From NCBI GenBank assembly GCA_963825075.1, contig CAWGRX010000014.1, positions 241,836 to 305,835 on the forward strand: a stretch of DNA of 64,000 nt, in the 5' to 3' direction. Both the position numbers and the translations under genes were made by a program. Shown one piece after another: positions 19,983 through 29,245 of this stretch (the stretch's first letter is position 1; each line of letters starts with the position of its first letter). This stretch comes from CAWAVN01 sp963825075 (lineage in GTDB: Bacteria; Planctomycetota; Planctomycetia; Planctomycetales; Planctomycetaceae). Under the pieces are notes generated by a model, which worked only from the letters and a program-made list of their open reading frames with translations, was not told the DNA's origin and did not search any database.

Positions 19983-21980
19983 ATGAAACTCACTTATCCA
20001 CCCGAATCCAAACCGCTTGAGGGATACACGATCAAACGGGCCATTGCGCGCGGCGGGTTTGGCGAGGTGTATTACGCGCTGAGCGACGCTGGCAAGGAAG
20101 TCGCCCTCAAACTTCTCCGGCAGAATCTGGAAGTCGAGCTGCGGGGGGTGTCACAGTGCCTGAACCTCAACCACCCCAACCTGGTTTCGATCTACGACAT
20201 CCGCACCGATCCGCAAGGCGAGCATTGGATCATCATGGAATACGTGGGGGGCAGAACGCTCGACCGCGTGCTCGATGAAGCCGGCGGCCCCTTGCCGCTT
20301 CATGACATTCGGCATTGGCTCGCGGAGATTTCCTCGGGCCTCAGTTATCTCCACAGCCGGGGCTTGGTGCACCGGGACTTAAAGCCCGCGAACATCTTTG
20401 AGAACAACGGGACGATCAAGATCGGCGACGTGGGGCTGTCGAAATTCATTTCGGAAAGCCAGGCCCACGCTCAGACGCAGAGCGTGGGAACCGTGCATTA
20501 CATGGCCCCGGAGGTCGCCCACGGCCGATACGGGAAAACGGTGGATGTGTATGCCCTGGGCGTGATGCTCTGGGAAATGATTACCGGCGAAGTCCCGTTT
20601 GACGGGGAATCCCAGGCCGAGATTCTGATGAAACACCTCACCGAGCCGCCCGATCTCAACCAACTCCCGCCGCGATTGCGGCCGGTGCTGGCGCGGGCTT
20701 TGGAAAAAGATCCCACGCGCCGCTATCAATCCGCCGCCGAGTTGGAGCGAGAATTTGAACGGGCGGCCAAAGATTTGGAACGCGGAGTGACTATGGACGA
20801 GACGGTTTACCAGGGCAGCTATGCTCCGGAACCGGCGTATCGAGGATCTGATCCTCCGCCTGTGAGGGAACGCTCTGCCCAACCTTACGACCGCTATCGT
20901 TATTCCCGTTACGCGGGAGCCGGCGAGCGTGCGGGCGGTTTGGGCGTGGGCAAGTGGATATTGATCGCCGTGGTCGTGATGGCGTTATTCCCCCGGCTGT
21001 TGTTCGGGCACGGGTTGTCGCGTTTGGTTCTGCTCGGCGGGCTGACGGCTGCTGTATTTTACGCCCTGAGCCGATTGCGGAAGTACGCGATCGGCGAGCC
21101 GGCTTATTCTAACGCGCGGCCGATCGACCGCCGGCCTCCGCCACCGCCGCGACCCACGCGGGATGAACTCCGCTACGTCGCCCAACAGCGAAGAGAAGAG
21201 CGAATGGCAGCTTTGGCCGAGCGCCGGGAAGCCGTCCGCCAGGCCCGCGACTCCCGCCGCGCTCAACATGCCGCCGGCCGGTACAAACGGGCTTATGCCA
21301 ACGTATCGCCCTCTGCCCGGCGGAACATTTCGCTTCGGCAGCGGATGATGGAATTGTCCACCTCCGCGACATTTGCCTCGTTCACGACGGCTCTCTTAAC
21401 CGTCGGGTTGGTATTGTTGACGCATTTTCTGGCCGATACGCGGGTCGCCTTGTTTGGGGTGGTGACGATTCTCGGTTCCTGGGCGATCCTGGGCACTGCA
21501 AAAATGCTCGAAGGCCGCGGACCGTGGGGTTTCAAACGCCTGTACTTTTTGGCGGCGGGAGCCTTGGTCGGAGCGACCGCTTGGATTGTGGCGACCAACC
21601 TGTTCATCACGTTTCGGCAGACGATCGACGGCGATATGGCCCACGGCGAGACCGCCTTCGGCCCCTCTCGTGTCGGACATATCGTTTTGACGGATGCCGC
21701 GGGACAACCGACGATTGCCGGGTTTGCATTGTTCTTTGCCGGGCTGTTCTTCCTCCGGCGTTGGGCCTGGCATGCCGACGCCTTCCGCGACAAACGCTTC
21801 CGCCTCCGGTCGGTGCTGCTCACAACGTTCATCGGCTGGATCTGGTGCGGGGTCATCGGCTTTCCCATGATGTGGGGCGTGATCTGGGCGGCGGCTCTTT
21901 CCTGTGTGGTGCAACTGTCGGCCTGTTGGGTTCCTCCCGAAGAACGACACCGAATGATGGAGACCCAAAACCATGGATAA
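19983..21980 (+). CDS. Membrane-bound Ser/Thr protein kinase
   Basis: 665 residues. The kinase domain (about 14-260) has the glycine loop ARGGFGEVYY, Lys43, the catalytic loop VHRDLKPANI with Asp132, HYMAPEVAHG and a C-terminal lobe; the usual DFG is DVG (Asp149). An Arg-rich linker follows, then several membrane segments (about 315-350 and from about 465 to 655) interrupted by a basic stretch (RREERMAALAERREAVRQARDSRR). No extracellular PASTA-type sensor is present. The stop overlaps the next start by 8 bp, so both are translated together. With FHA-like and ECF sigma neighbours it probably forms a phosphorylation-controlled sigma pathway (inference). Confidence 0.9.
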   Translation: MKLTYPPESKPLEGYTIKRAIARGGFGEVYYALSDAGKEVALKLLRQNLEVELRGVSQCLNLNHPNLVSIYDIRTDPQGEHWIIMEYVGGRTLDRVLDEAGGPLPLHDIRHWLAEISSGLSYLHSRGLVHRDLKPANIFENNGTIKIGDVGLSKFISESQAHAQTQSVGTVHYMAPEVAHGRYGKTVDVYALGVMLWEMITGEVPFDGESQAEILMKHLTEPPDLNQLPPRLRPVLARALEKDPTRRYQSAAELEREFERAAKDLERGVTMDETVYQGSYAPEPAYRGSDPPPVRERSAQPYDRYRYSRYAGAGERAGGLGVGKWILIAVVVMALFPRLLFGHGLSRLVLLGGLTAAVFYALSRLRKYAIGEPAYSNARPIDRRPPPPPRPTRDELRYVAQQRREERMAALAERREAVRQARDSRRAQHAAGRYKRAYANVSPSARRNISLRQRMMELSTSATFASFTTALLTVGLVLLTHFLADTRVALFGVVTILGSWAILGTAKMLEGRGPWGFKRLYFLAAGALVGATAWIVATNLFITFRQTIDGDMAHGETAFGPSRVGHIVLTDAAGQPTIAGFALFFAGLFFLRRWAWHADAFRDKRFRLRSVLLTTFIGWIWCGVIGFPMMWGVIWAAALSCVVQLSACWVPPEERHRMMETQNHG

Positions 21981-22950
21981 CGTCACCTCGAACAGACCTG
22001 ATATCGCCATGATCGGATTCGGAATCATCGTTTTGTTGCTCGTGGCTCTCGTGCTGGGCGTCAGCACGTTGGCGAGCCATCGGCGTTTGTCCTGGAAAGG
22101 CAGCCTGACCCAAGGTCTGGGCGGCCTGTTGTGGGCGTCGCCTGTGATTGCGGTGTTGGCCTTCGTGGCGGTGCGGATTATTCCGTATTTCCAATTCGGC
22201 ACCGCGAGCCATCACGCCTCCAGCGGAACTCCTTCCTGGCTTGAAAACGAACTGGGCGGCCGGGTCGATGTCGAAGAGGTGCCGAGCTTTTCTAAATCGT
22301 TCGCCAAGCCGTGGACCGGCACCAAAAGCACTCTGGGCGACGAGGATGAACCCAATGGAAACGTTTCGATCGATCGCGAAACATCCTCCAAAGACGACAA
22401 AGATGAACTGCCGGAGTGGACTTCACACAAAGTTCAACGCTTGGCCTCGCGCAACGCGCAACAGGAACAATGGCGGATCGTCTTGGAAAGCGATTGGGAA
22501 GTCTCCCGCGCCGAGGCCGAAGCCAAGTTGAGTCAACAAGCCGCCGAGTTGGTCCAGGAAGATTTGCAGCGGTTCTATTCCGGCGGATCAGCCTTGCCCG
22601 CGGAGAAAGTCCGTAGCGCCGCCGTCTGCGCGGAAACCGTCACCAAGCGGGTTTTTAACGAAGGGTCGAACCCCTTTACAATGTACAAGGCCTATTGGCA
22701 GGTGGAACTCTCGCCCAAAGTTCGGCGGCAAGTCTCCGACACCTGGAAGCAGGAAATCTCCGCTCGCCGGGCCTGGCTGATGGGGGGCGTATTGGGATTG
22801 TTCACCTTGATGGCCGGTGCGTTCGCGGCTTACTTCCATTTGGACGAGAAGTCGAACGGCGCGCATCGCACCCGCTTGAAACTGGCCGCGACCGCCCTGA
22901 TGACCGCCGGCGGATTAGGCGTTTTGGCCGCATTGCCTCTTTTGGTTTGA
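21973..22950 (+). CDS. Membrane protein coupled to the kinase, unknown
   Basis: 325 residues overlapping the kinase stop by 8 bp. Two N-terminal membrane segments (IGFGIIVLLLVALVLGVSTLA; LLWASPVIAVLAFVAVRII) flank a short loop. A roughly 190-residue soluble region follows, with helical stretches (RAEAEAKLSQQAAELVQEDLQRFYSGG) and a beta-like part (FTMYKAYWQVELSP), and two membrane segments close the C-terminus. The family is not recognised. The tight coupling suggests a kinase partner or sensor subunit. Confidence 0.65.
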   Translation: MDNVTSNRPDIAMIGFGIIVLLLVALVLGVSTLASHRRLSWKGSLTQGLGGLLWASPVIAVLAFVAVRIIPYFQFGTASHHASSGTPSWLENELGGRVDVEEVPSFSKSFAKPWTGTKSTLGDEDEPNGNVSIDRETSSKDDKDELPEWTSHKVQRLASRNAQQEQWRIVLESDWEVSRAEAEAKLSQQAAELVQEDLQRFYSGGSALPAEKVRSAAVCAETVTKRVFNEGSNPFTMYKAYWQVELSPKVRRQVSDTWKQEISARRAWLMGGVLGLFTLMAGAFAAYFHLDEKSNGAHRTRLKLAATALMTAGGLGVLAALPLLV

Positions 22951-23025
22951 GACGGTTGATCTTAACGCCGGCTCTTCCGACGAGACGGTAGGGTCATCAA
23001 TGTTTTATTGAAGCCATCTAGGGCC

Positions 23026-23106
23026 GCCCCGTTGGGGCTTCTGTTTCATTCATTATCCGTACCCAGGGCTGCGCCCTGGGCTGACATAGGACCGGGCCTT
23101 CGGCCC
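23026..23106. repeat. Three consecutive short hairpins
   Basis: GCCCC-GTT-GGGGC (23026-23038), CCCAGGGC-TGC-GCCCTGGG (23062-23080) and GGGCC-TTC-GGCCC (23094-23106). They lie between the membrane-protein and PH-like genes and resemble dispersed palindromic units rather than a terminator, since only a short T tract follows. Confidence 0.6.
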
Positions 23107-23203
23107 TAAATACTTTTGCTGCAGGCGAAAACATGAAACGACTTGACCCCGGTTTCCTTCCTGGGAAATCGGGATTTTTCTTGGAACGCTGGGATGGAGA
23201 GTG

Positions 23204-23593
23204 ATGGGCAGTTTGCCGTTTTCCGTTTCTGCTTTCGGCGGTTTGGCCCGGGCCGACGGATTGTTGCGGGTGGAAGGCTTATCGTTGATCGTGGAGTTTC
23301 AAATCCAGGACCGCATGCTGGGCTGGTTTCATTCCGATCTCAAGGAACTGCGGATCCCCGTTTCCGAAATCGACGACATCGCCCTGGAGACGCATTGGTT
23401 TCGGCGGCCCCGGTTAGTTCTTCAGACGGAAACCATGCGGGTCTCCCGCCAGATTCCCGGCAGCCGGCATGGGATGTTTGAACTAACTTTGGAACCCCGG
23501 CACGCACTGGCTGCGAAGCATCTGATCTCGACCGTCCAAGTCGCCAAGGCCGACGGCCGCGCTTCTCACCAGTCGCAGCACGGCTTAGAATGA
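23204..23593 (+). CDS. Small PH/GRAM-like protein, unknown
   Basis: 129 residues from ATG 23204, which follows GGAGAG. Alternating beta-like segments (LRVEGLSLIVEFQIQDRMLGWFHSDLKELRIPVSEIDDIAL; RRPRLVLQTETMRVSRQIPG; GMFELTLEP) and a C-terminal helix (RHALAAKHLISTV) suggest a PH-like barrel. There is no membrane segment. It lies directly before the ECF sigma gene (52 bp) and is probably co-transcribed. It could be a sigma partner, but nothing identifies it as an anti-sigma factor. Confidence 0.6.
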   Translation: MGSLPFSVSAFGGLARADGLLRVEGLSLIVEFQIQDRMLGWFHSDLKELRIPVSEIDDIALETHWFRRPRLVLQTETMRVSRQIPGSRHGMFELTLEPRHALAAKHLISTVQVAKADGRASHQSQHGLE

Positions 23594-23645
23594 GACGAGA
23601 GAGCCGGCAAACTTTTCTTCCCTCTCGAACGGGACGCTATTTATC

Positions 23646-24281
23646 ATGTCCGCCTCCTCTCGTGAAGCTGAGTTGATCGCGAAGATTCGCGCGGGCGATT
23701 CCGCTGCCTGGCAGGAATTGATCGACCGCTTCGAGGGCCGGTTGCTAGCGTTTGTCAATAGCCGGTTGCGGAACCGGCCGGCGAGCGAAGACGTGGTGCA
23801 GGAAACCTTCATGGGTTTTCTGGTGAGCCTGCCCAACTACGACGATCGCACGCCTTTGGAATCGTATCTGTTTTCGATCGCGGCCCACAAGCTGACCGAC
23901 CAGATGCGCCGCGAAGGCCGCCGGCCGACGATTCCGCTTTTGCTCAAAGACGAGGACGCCGGCCCCGAACCGGCCGGCCGAGCAAGGCCGGCTTCCAGTC
24001 TGGCCCGCAGCCAGGAACGGCGGGGGATCGAGCACAACATCATCGGCCGCTGCCTGGGGGATTTGATCGAAGGCTGGCGGGAGCGGGGCGAATACGAGCG
24101 GCTGAAGTGCAGCGAACTCTTGTTCGTAACCGGCTTGCCGAACAAGCACGTTGCCCAAAGGATCGGCATCAGCGAGCAGGCTGTCGCCAACCACAAACAT
24201 TTCGTGGTCTCCAAACTCAAAGACGCCGCCGCCGGGGCCAAGCTGGAAGATTTCGATCCGGAAGAATTCGGCCTGGAGTGA
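23646..24281 (+). CDS. ECF-type sigma-70 family RNA polymerase sigma factor
   Basis: 211 residues. Region 2: DSAAWQELIDRFEGRLLAFVNSRLRNRPASEDVVQETFMGFL, including the core-binding and -10 recognition helices. Region 4: LLFVTGLPNKHVAQRIGISEQAVANHKHFVVSKLKDAA, a helix-turn-helix for -35 recognition. A Pro/Ala linker separates them. No anti-sigma gene with a zinc motif is adjacent; instead the Ser/Thr kinase and FHA-like genes lie upstream, a layout seen in kinase-associated ECF groups of planctomycetes. I infer control by phosphorylation. The C-terminus is acidic (LEDFDPEEFGLE). Confidence 0.85.
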   Translation: MSASSREAELIAKIRAGDSAAWQELIDRFEGRLLAFVNSRLRNRPASEDVVQETFMGFLVSLPNYDDRTPLESYLFSIAAHKLTDQMRREGRRPTIPLLLKDEDAGPEPAGRARPASSLARSQERRGIEHNIIGRCLGDLIEGWRERGEYERLKCSELLFVTGLPNKHVAQRIGISEQAVANHKHFVVSKLKDAAAGAKLEDFDPEEFGLE

Positions 24282-24342
24282 AATTCTTGCGGCCGGCGTC
24301 TTTGGTCTATTCCCTTTCCTCCAATAAACAGGACTCCAAATC

Positions 24343-25440
24343 ATGAAGCGACGTGATTTTCTTTATGGCGGTTTGGGAACGCTTTTCGCCGGACCGCTGT
24401 TGGCGGCGGTCAAGGACAACCGCTGGGACGCAGCGGTCCGGGTGCTCGACGAAGCCACGAAGAGCGGGCAAGTCGCCGGTGCGTCCTTATTCATTCAGCA
24501 CGGGAAAGAAACATTTGAAAAACTCTTCGGAACCGCGAAATCCATCGACGCCATGTTCCTGTTGGGATCGATCTCCAAACCGATGTCAGTCGCGGCCTTG
24601 ATGACGCTGTACGACCAGAAGAAGTTCAGGCTCGATGACCCGGCGAAAAAATACCTGCCGGAGTTCACGGGCGGCGGGCGGGAGCGGATCACGGTTCGAC
24701 AATTGCTCACGCATGTCTCCGGGCTGCCGGACCAACTCCCGGAAAACGCGGAACTGCGAAAATCCCACGCCCCACTGCCGGAGTTTGTGAAGCACGCGGT
24801 CCGGACGCCGCTGTTGTTCCCGCCGGGATCCAAATACTCCTATTCCAGCATGGCGATTTTGTTGGCTTCGGAAATCGCCCGACGGATCAGTGGGATGGAT
24901 TTCTTGACGTTCATCGATCAAGCCGTGTTTCAGCCGCTGGACATGAAGCACTCGGCCCTCGGTTTGGGGCGGTTTGAGCTAAAGGATTTTCTGAAAGCCC
25001 AAACGGAAAAAGCCGCGGTGGAATCCGGCGCGGGCGATCCCGCCGCGAAGAGTTGGGATTGGAACAGCCTGTATTGGCGGAAGCTCGGTGCGCCGTGGGG
25101 AACGGCCCAGTGCTCGGCCCCGGATGTGGGAAGATTTTTGAAAGCATTTCTGCATCCCGATGGCAAAATGCTCTCCGTGGAAACCGCGAAGTTGATGATT
25201 CAAAACCACAACAAACCCGGCCTCACGCCCCGCGGCTTGGGATTTGGGTTTCAAAACCGGGCCGGCTGCCCGAAATGTTCCAAGAATACGTTCGGACATA
25301 CAGGCTCGACGGGCACGCTTGCCTGGGCCGACCCAAGGGCCGATGCGATCTGCGTCGTGCTGACCACCTTGCCCGGCCGCGCCGTCACCCCGCACCCGCG
25401 GCAATTGGTTTCCGACCAGGTCGCCAAAGCGGTCTCTTGA
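24343..25440 (+). CDS. Serine hydrolase of the beta-lactamase/class C fold
   Basis: 365 residues. A Tat-type leader (MKRRDFLYGGLGTLFAGPLLAA) implies folded export. The SxxK motif is SISK (Ser76, Lys79). YSYSSMAILLASEI supplies the YxN-like tyrosine, and HTGSTG near residue 320 is the third motif. Relatives include esterases, D-aminopeptidases and penicillin-binding-type enzymes, so beta-lactam resistance should not be assumed. It starts 61 bp after the sigma gene and may belong to the same transcript or be its target. Confidence 0.85.
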   Translation: MKRRDFLYGGLGTLFAGPLLAAVKDNRWDAAVRVLDEATKSGQVAGASLFIQHGKETFEKLFGTAKSIDAMFLLGSISKPMSVAALMTLYDQKKFRLDDPAKKYLPEFTGGGRERITVRQLLTHVSGLPDQLPENAELRKSHAPLPEFVKHAVRTPLLFPPGSKYSYSSMAILLASEIARRISGMDFLTFIDQAVFQPLDMKHSALGLGRFELKDFLKAQTEKAAVESGAGDPAAKSWDWNSLYWRKLGAPWGTAQCSAPDVGRFLKAFLHPDGKMLSVETAKLMIQNHNKPGLTPRGLGFGFQNRAGCPKCSKNTFGHTGSTGTLAWADPRADAICVVLTTLPGRAVTPHPRQLVSDQVAKAVS

Positions 25441-25460
25441 CCCGATGAAGCGGACCACGA

Positions 25461-25490
25461 AACACACGAAAACACACGAAAACACACGAA
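25461..25490. repeat. Tandem repeat, 3 x AACACACGAA
   Basis: Three exact 10-bp units between the serine hydrolase and the GDPD gene, with a related partial unit just before. Copy number in such tracts is unstable. No function is seen. Confidence 0.8.
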
Positions 25491-25532
25491 AGAAAATCGC
25501 GAAGAAAAGCCCAAACGAATTAAGAAAGGTGT

Positions 25533-26362
25533 GTGACGGTGCCTGTACTATTTCGAGTTTTATCCTGCCTGTGTCTGATTCTTGTTCCGGTCTTCGGTCA
25601 CGCGGCGGAACCGGCGGAAGCATTGATCGTCGGGCATCGCGGGTTGTTGCGGCATGCTCCCGAAGACACGTTGGCCAATTTTCGGGCCTGCCTGGCTTTG
25701 CGGATCGGGTTTGAGTTCGACGTGCGGCGAACGAAAGACGGGACGCTGGTTTGCATTCACGACGACACCGTGGATCGCACCACCGACGGCAGCGGTGCCG
25801 TTTCGGAAATGACGCTCGCGGAAATTCGCAAACTCGATGCGGGGCGGTGGTTCGATCCGCTGTTCGCTGGGGAAAAGGTGCCCACCGTCGAGGAGGTGCT
25901 GAAACTGGTGGGCGAACATCGCAAGCATAAGGTGTTGATCGCCATCGATCTCAAGGCGGGGAACGTTGAAGAAGATGTGGTGAAGTTGGCCCAGCGGCAT
26001 CGCGTGCTGGACCGGCTGCTTTTCATCGGCCGCACCATCACGGAACCGGCGGTGCGGGAGAAGCTATTGAAAGCCGATCCGAAAACCCAAGTCGCCCGGC
26101 TGGCAAATATGCCGAGGAATTTCCCGCAGCCGTGGCCGACGGGCAGGCGAATTGGGTTTACGTGCGGTTCCTGCCGACGCGGGAACAGATCGAAGCTGCG
26201 CGTCGGGCAAAGAAACCGGTGTTCATCGCCGGCCCCACGGTCAGCGGAAATGCTCGCGACAACTGGCGGAGCGCGGCTCAGGATCGCATCAACGCCATCC
26301 TCACCGATTACCCTCTGGAACTACGGCAAATGCTCAATGCCGCCGCGAAAACGATGGAGTAA
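25533..26362 (+). CDS. Secreted glycerophosphodiester phosphodiesterase, one frameshift
   Basis: GTG start at 25533, then a signal peptide (LFRVLSCLCLILVPVFGHA). The catalytic core is IVGHRGLLRHAPEDTLANFRACLALRIGFEFDVRRTKDGTLVCIHDDTVDRTTDGSG: HRG, the ExD metal ligands (slightly changed, EFD) and the second His are all present. It hydrolyses glycerophosphodiesters to glycerol-3-phosphate. The frame breaks near 26106: adding one A to the AAA run joins it to KYAEEFPAAVADGQANWVYVRFLPTREQIEAA and a normal end at 26362, total about 275 aa. It is preceded by a 10-bp tandem repeat. Confidence 0.85.
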
Positions 26363-26383
26363 ATTTTTAGGCGTAATCAAATT

Positions 26384-26468
26384 GGCGAGCCGGACCAACC
26401 TTCGGTTGGTGCCCGCGTAAGCGGCCGGGTAATGACAAGACCCGGCCCCTGACGGGGCTCGGCTCGCC
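26384..26468. repeat. Multi-hairpin palindromic element (outer stem plus inner hairpins)
   Basis: Outer arms GGCGAGCC (26384-26391) and GGCTCGCC (26461-26468) enclose ACCAACC-TTC-GGTTGGT (26394-26410), GGCCGGGT...ACCCGGCC (26423-26447) and an overlapping CCCC-TGACG-GGGG. It sits between convergent stops at 26362 and 26476. It may be a bidirectional terminator or a mobile repeat; the first hairpin resembles the GGACCAACC repeat in IS66. Confidence 0.7.
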
Positions 26469-26475
26469 TGGTCAT

Positions 26476-28671
26476 TCAATCTTCTCGGACCTCGGAAACG
26501 TTCCGGCGGAGTTTGCTGAAGAGGTATTTGTAAGGCCGCTCTGCCGCATCGGTTCGAGCAATCGGATCTCTGGGTTCCGGTTTCTCTTCCTCTTCGGATT
26601 CCGGCAGCACGATGTCGTATTCGATCTTGGCGGGTTGAATCTCCGTCTGTTCGGGTTCCTCGGTGGGAGACGAATCTTCTTCGATGAGTTCGCTCGCCGG
26701 GCCGGCGGCTTTGACGGCCGCTTCCAAGCCTTGGCGGAGTTCCTCATACCGTGCCCGATCGCCGGGATCGAGAATCGGTTCTTCGTCCGTGCTTCGGGGC
26801 AGCGGCTGGGCGATGGGTTCCGTTTCGGCGTCGGCCATTGAATCCCACAACAGCGGCTGGATGTCACTGTAAGTATCTAATACCGTTTGGGCGATTTCTT
26901 CTTCCCAAGCGGCGGCTGGCTCCGAACCCGCCCGCAGAACATACTCGCCGGAGGTCCCCGGCTCCTCGGCGTTTAAGTGGGCATTGTCCACGAAGAGGAG
27001 CGGCAATTCCGCTTCGGCGGCTTCGGAACGGTTCGAACCGATCTGGGCGGAAAACTCGTTGAGAATTGCTTCAAACGAGGGATCGGCAATTACGATCGGA
27101 GCCGAGTCTTCCGAAGTTTTCTCTTGGATCGGATGGAATGGGACTTCGGCAGGATCGACTTCGAGCGCGGCTTCGATCAATGGCAGCACCCGGTCGATCA
27201 ACTCCGACGGATCGCTCGAAAGCGGCTCGCGGCGGGGCAGGATGATGTCTTCCGGCTGCCATTCTTCCCCCGCTTCGGGGATGCCATGGATCATCGGCGG
27301 TTCGGGAAGGATCGAGGGGGGCAGTGTCATTTCCAACGCTTCCTCTTCCGCCCGCAGTTCCTCCACCGGATCCCAAGTGTCCCAATCCCGCGTTTGGCGG
27401 AAGCCTAGTTCCGGCAACCGGCCTGCATCGAGAGCGGCATAGTGATCGGTCACCAATTCTTCTTCGTCGAACCCGTGCTTTTCTTGGAACCAAATCTCGT
27501 CTCTCGGTTCTTTCGCCCAAGCCGACACCTCCGGTGTCGGTTCCGACGGCGGAGCCGTCGGCTTGGGGAGCGAAGATTCCATCTCCACGTCGGCGTCGAG
27601 GTCCTCAGCATCCCAGGAGAGCTCGATGTCCTCGGCCGTTTCCCTTTCCGCGGTGTCCTCGCCGGTGCCGAAGTCCCGTTCTGTTTCATTTTCGACTTCG
27701 GCCACTTCATCGGCAGCGCCGAACTCGAAGCATGCCGTATGGGAAGCGGATTCGTTTTCCGCGATTTCTTCTGTCTCGTCCTGATCGCCGCAGATGATTT
27801 CCACGACTTCGGTGCGGGGGGCTTCGGCGGTCTCCGGGAGTTCGACGTGGTTCCAATGCAGCGGCAACTGTTTGAGTTCGTCTAAAGCTTCGACGACATG
27901 GGCGGCCGTCACGCGGGCTACGTTTCCCGCCGCGGCAAGCAACAGACCGTGGTCGGCCAATTGATTGAGACAGCGGGCGTTGCCGTCGCTAGCCTGGCAG
28001 ATCATCCGCACGGCGCCCGGTTCGAAAATTTTCTCCAGCGTGCCGCCGGCCCATTCGATTCGCTGCTGGAGATACTCCTGCGATTCGAGTCGCGACAACG
28101 GCGAGAGCGTGCTATGGCAAACGATCCGCTGGTTGATGGCCGCGAGGTCTTTTTTGACGAGGCGTTCTTCGAGTTCCAGTTGGCCGCTGAGGATCAACCG
28201 CACGAGCATTTCGCCGTCGTGGACCAGATGCGTCGCGGTGCGGAGTTCCTCCAACAAGCGGTTGTGGAGCAAATGGGCCTCGTCGATGATGACGACTAAG
28301 CCCGCGCGGTCGGGGTGCAAGTCGCGGACGGCGGTGGTGAACTCCAGCCGGAGTTCCTGTTCGCCCAGCCGAAGATAAGGGTGCCCCATCTCATACAAAA
28401 TCGCCTGGAGCAGCGACCGCCTTGTGGGAAAGTTGGCGTTCGCCAGGAACACCACTGCGAATTGGCTGCGGAGTTCGTCGGCCAGCTTGCGGCAGAGGAT
28501 GGTTTTTCCCAGGCCCGCCGGCGCGGTGAGAAGTCCGATGCCTTGCCCACCTGAGGCGCAGCGTTCCAATTCGGAAATCGCTTCGGGCATTCCGCCGACG
28601 GGAACCACGCAGGTGGGATCGGGGGTGGAGGAAAACGGCCGGCGGGAAAGTCCAAACTGCGATTGATACAT
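26476..28671 (-). CDS. ExeA/GspA-like AAA ATPase with long acidic tail
   Basis: 731 residues from ATG 28671 (a GTG lies one codon upstream). It opens MYQSQFGLSRRPFSSTPDP, the signature of ExeA/MshM-type ATPases; Walker A APAGLGKT (50-57) and Walker B LVVIIDEAHLL follow, and the AAA lid ends near residue 260. The remaining about 460 residues are Glu/Asp/Pro-rich and mostly disordered, with no peptidoglycan-binding or membrane segment, unlike classical ExeA. Family members assist secretin assembly or transposition (TniB-like). No secretion genes are adjacent, so the role is open. Confidence 0.8.
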   Translation of the reverse strand: MYQSQFGLSRRPFSSTPDPTCVVPVGGMPEAISELERCASGGQGIGLLTAPAGLGKTILCRKLADELRSQFAVVFLANANFPTRRSLLQAILYEMGHPYLRLGEQELRLEFTTAVRDLHPDRAGLVVIIDEAHLLHNRLLEELRTATHLVHDGEMLVRLILSGQLELEERLVKKDLAAINQRIVCHSTLSPLSRLESQEYLQQRIEWAGGTLEKIFEPGAVRMICQASDGNARCLNQLADHGLLLAAAGNVARVTAAHVVEALDELKQLPLHWNHVELPETAEAPRTEVVEIICGDQDETEEIAENESASHTACFEFGAADEVAEVENETERDFGTGEDTAERETAEDIELSWDAEDLDADVEMESSLPKPTAPPSEPTPEVSAWAKEPRDEIWFQEKHGFDEEELVTDHYAALDAGRLPELGFRQTRDWDTWDPVEELRAEEEALEMTLPPSILPEPPMIHGIPEAGEEWQPEDIILPRREPLSSDPSELIDRVLPLIEAALEVDPAEVPFHPIQEKTSEDSAPIVIADPSFEAILNEFSAQIGSNRSEAAEAELPLLFVDNAHLNAEEPGTSGEYVLRAGSEPAAAWEEEIAQTVLDTYSDIQPLLWDSMADAETEPIAQPLPRSTDEEPILDPGDRARYEELRQGLEAAVKAAGPASELIEEDSSPTEEPEQTEIQPAKIEYDIVLPESEEEEKPEPRDPIARTDAAERPYKYLFSKLRRNVSEVRED

Positions 28672-28674
28672 CAC

Positions 28675-29245
28675 GGGAAAACCTCGCTTATGCAGTTTAA
28701 CGTTTCATGTTTAACGCTTAATGTTGACCGAACTTTCGGCCTTTGGTGTTAGGAAATCGGTCTGCGTCCGCAGCGTGTTGAAGTCTTGGATGGCAAGAAC
28801 TTGTATCCTTGAACCTGAAACTGGTTGAAACCGGTCCCTGTGCGCAGCGTTGTGAATTTGGCGGCGCGACCTTTCGTTTCGTTGTTATCGGCCCGGCCGA
28901 ATCGGATTCTTGATTGCCACCGGCGGGTTTTGCCCAATCCGCATCCCGCGTCAGTGCGGGGCGACTTTGCCAAACCGGAGGAAAAAAGTCCGATTTATCA
29001 CAAGTTCTTCGTAGAAACTCCGCCCGCCATAAAAGATGGGTCGGACTTTGACGATCCACCGTAACATCTACCGGCGAATCAGGTTAACACATGCAGACTG
29101 GGGCATTTATTGAGGATCGGCGGGCGGGCCGCTTCTCCGGGGCTTGCCCCACAGATAAAATACTGTCATCACGAACAATAGGAAGTTTATTTGTGTCTGG
29201 GAGCATGAATCATCCGTTTGATCCATCCGGACGCGAGCCATACGC
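28675..29245. other. Intergenic stretch, no gene seen
   Basis: 571 bases separating the divergent ATPase and phoH genes. Short frames of 70-113 codons on both strands have no ribosome site or family features. A direct repeat-like tract (GTTTAACGTTTCATGTTTAACGC) lies at about 28697-28722. Promoters for both genes must lie here but are not placed. Confidence 0.5.

Noticed and set aside
24343..25440. Antibiotic-resistance beta-lactamase
   Set aside because: The SxxK and HTG motifs fit the broad serine-hydrolase family; nothing specific to true beta-lactamases, and the BlaI gene is 22 kb away.
28718..29064. Overlapping small frames between the ExeA-like and phoH genes
   Set aside because: No ribosome sites, no coherent codon use, and frames on both strands are equally open.
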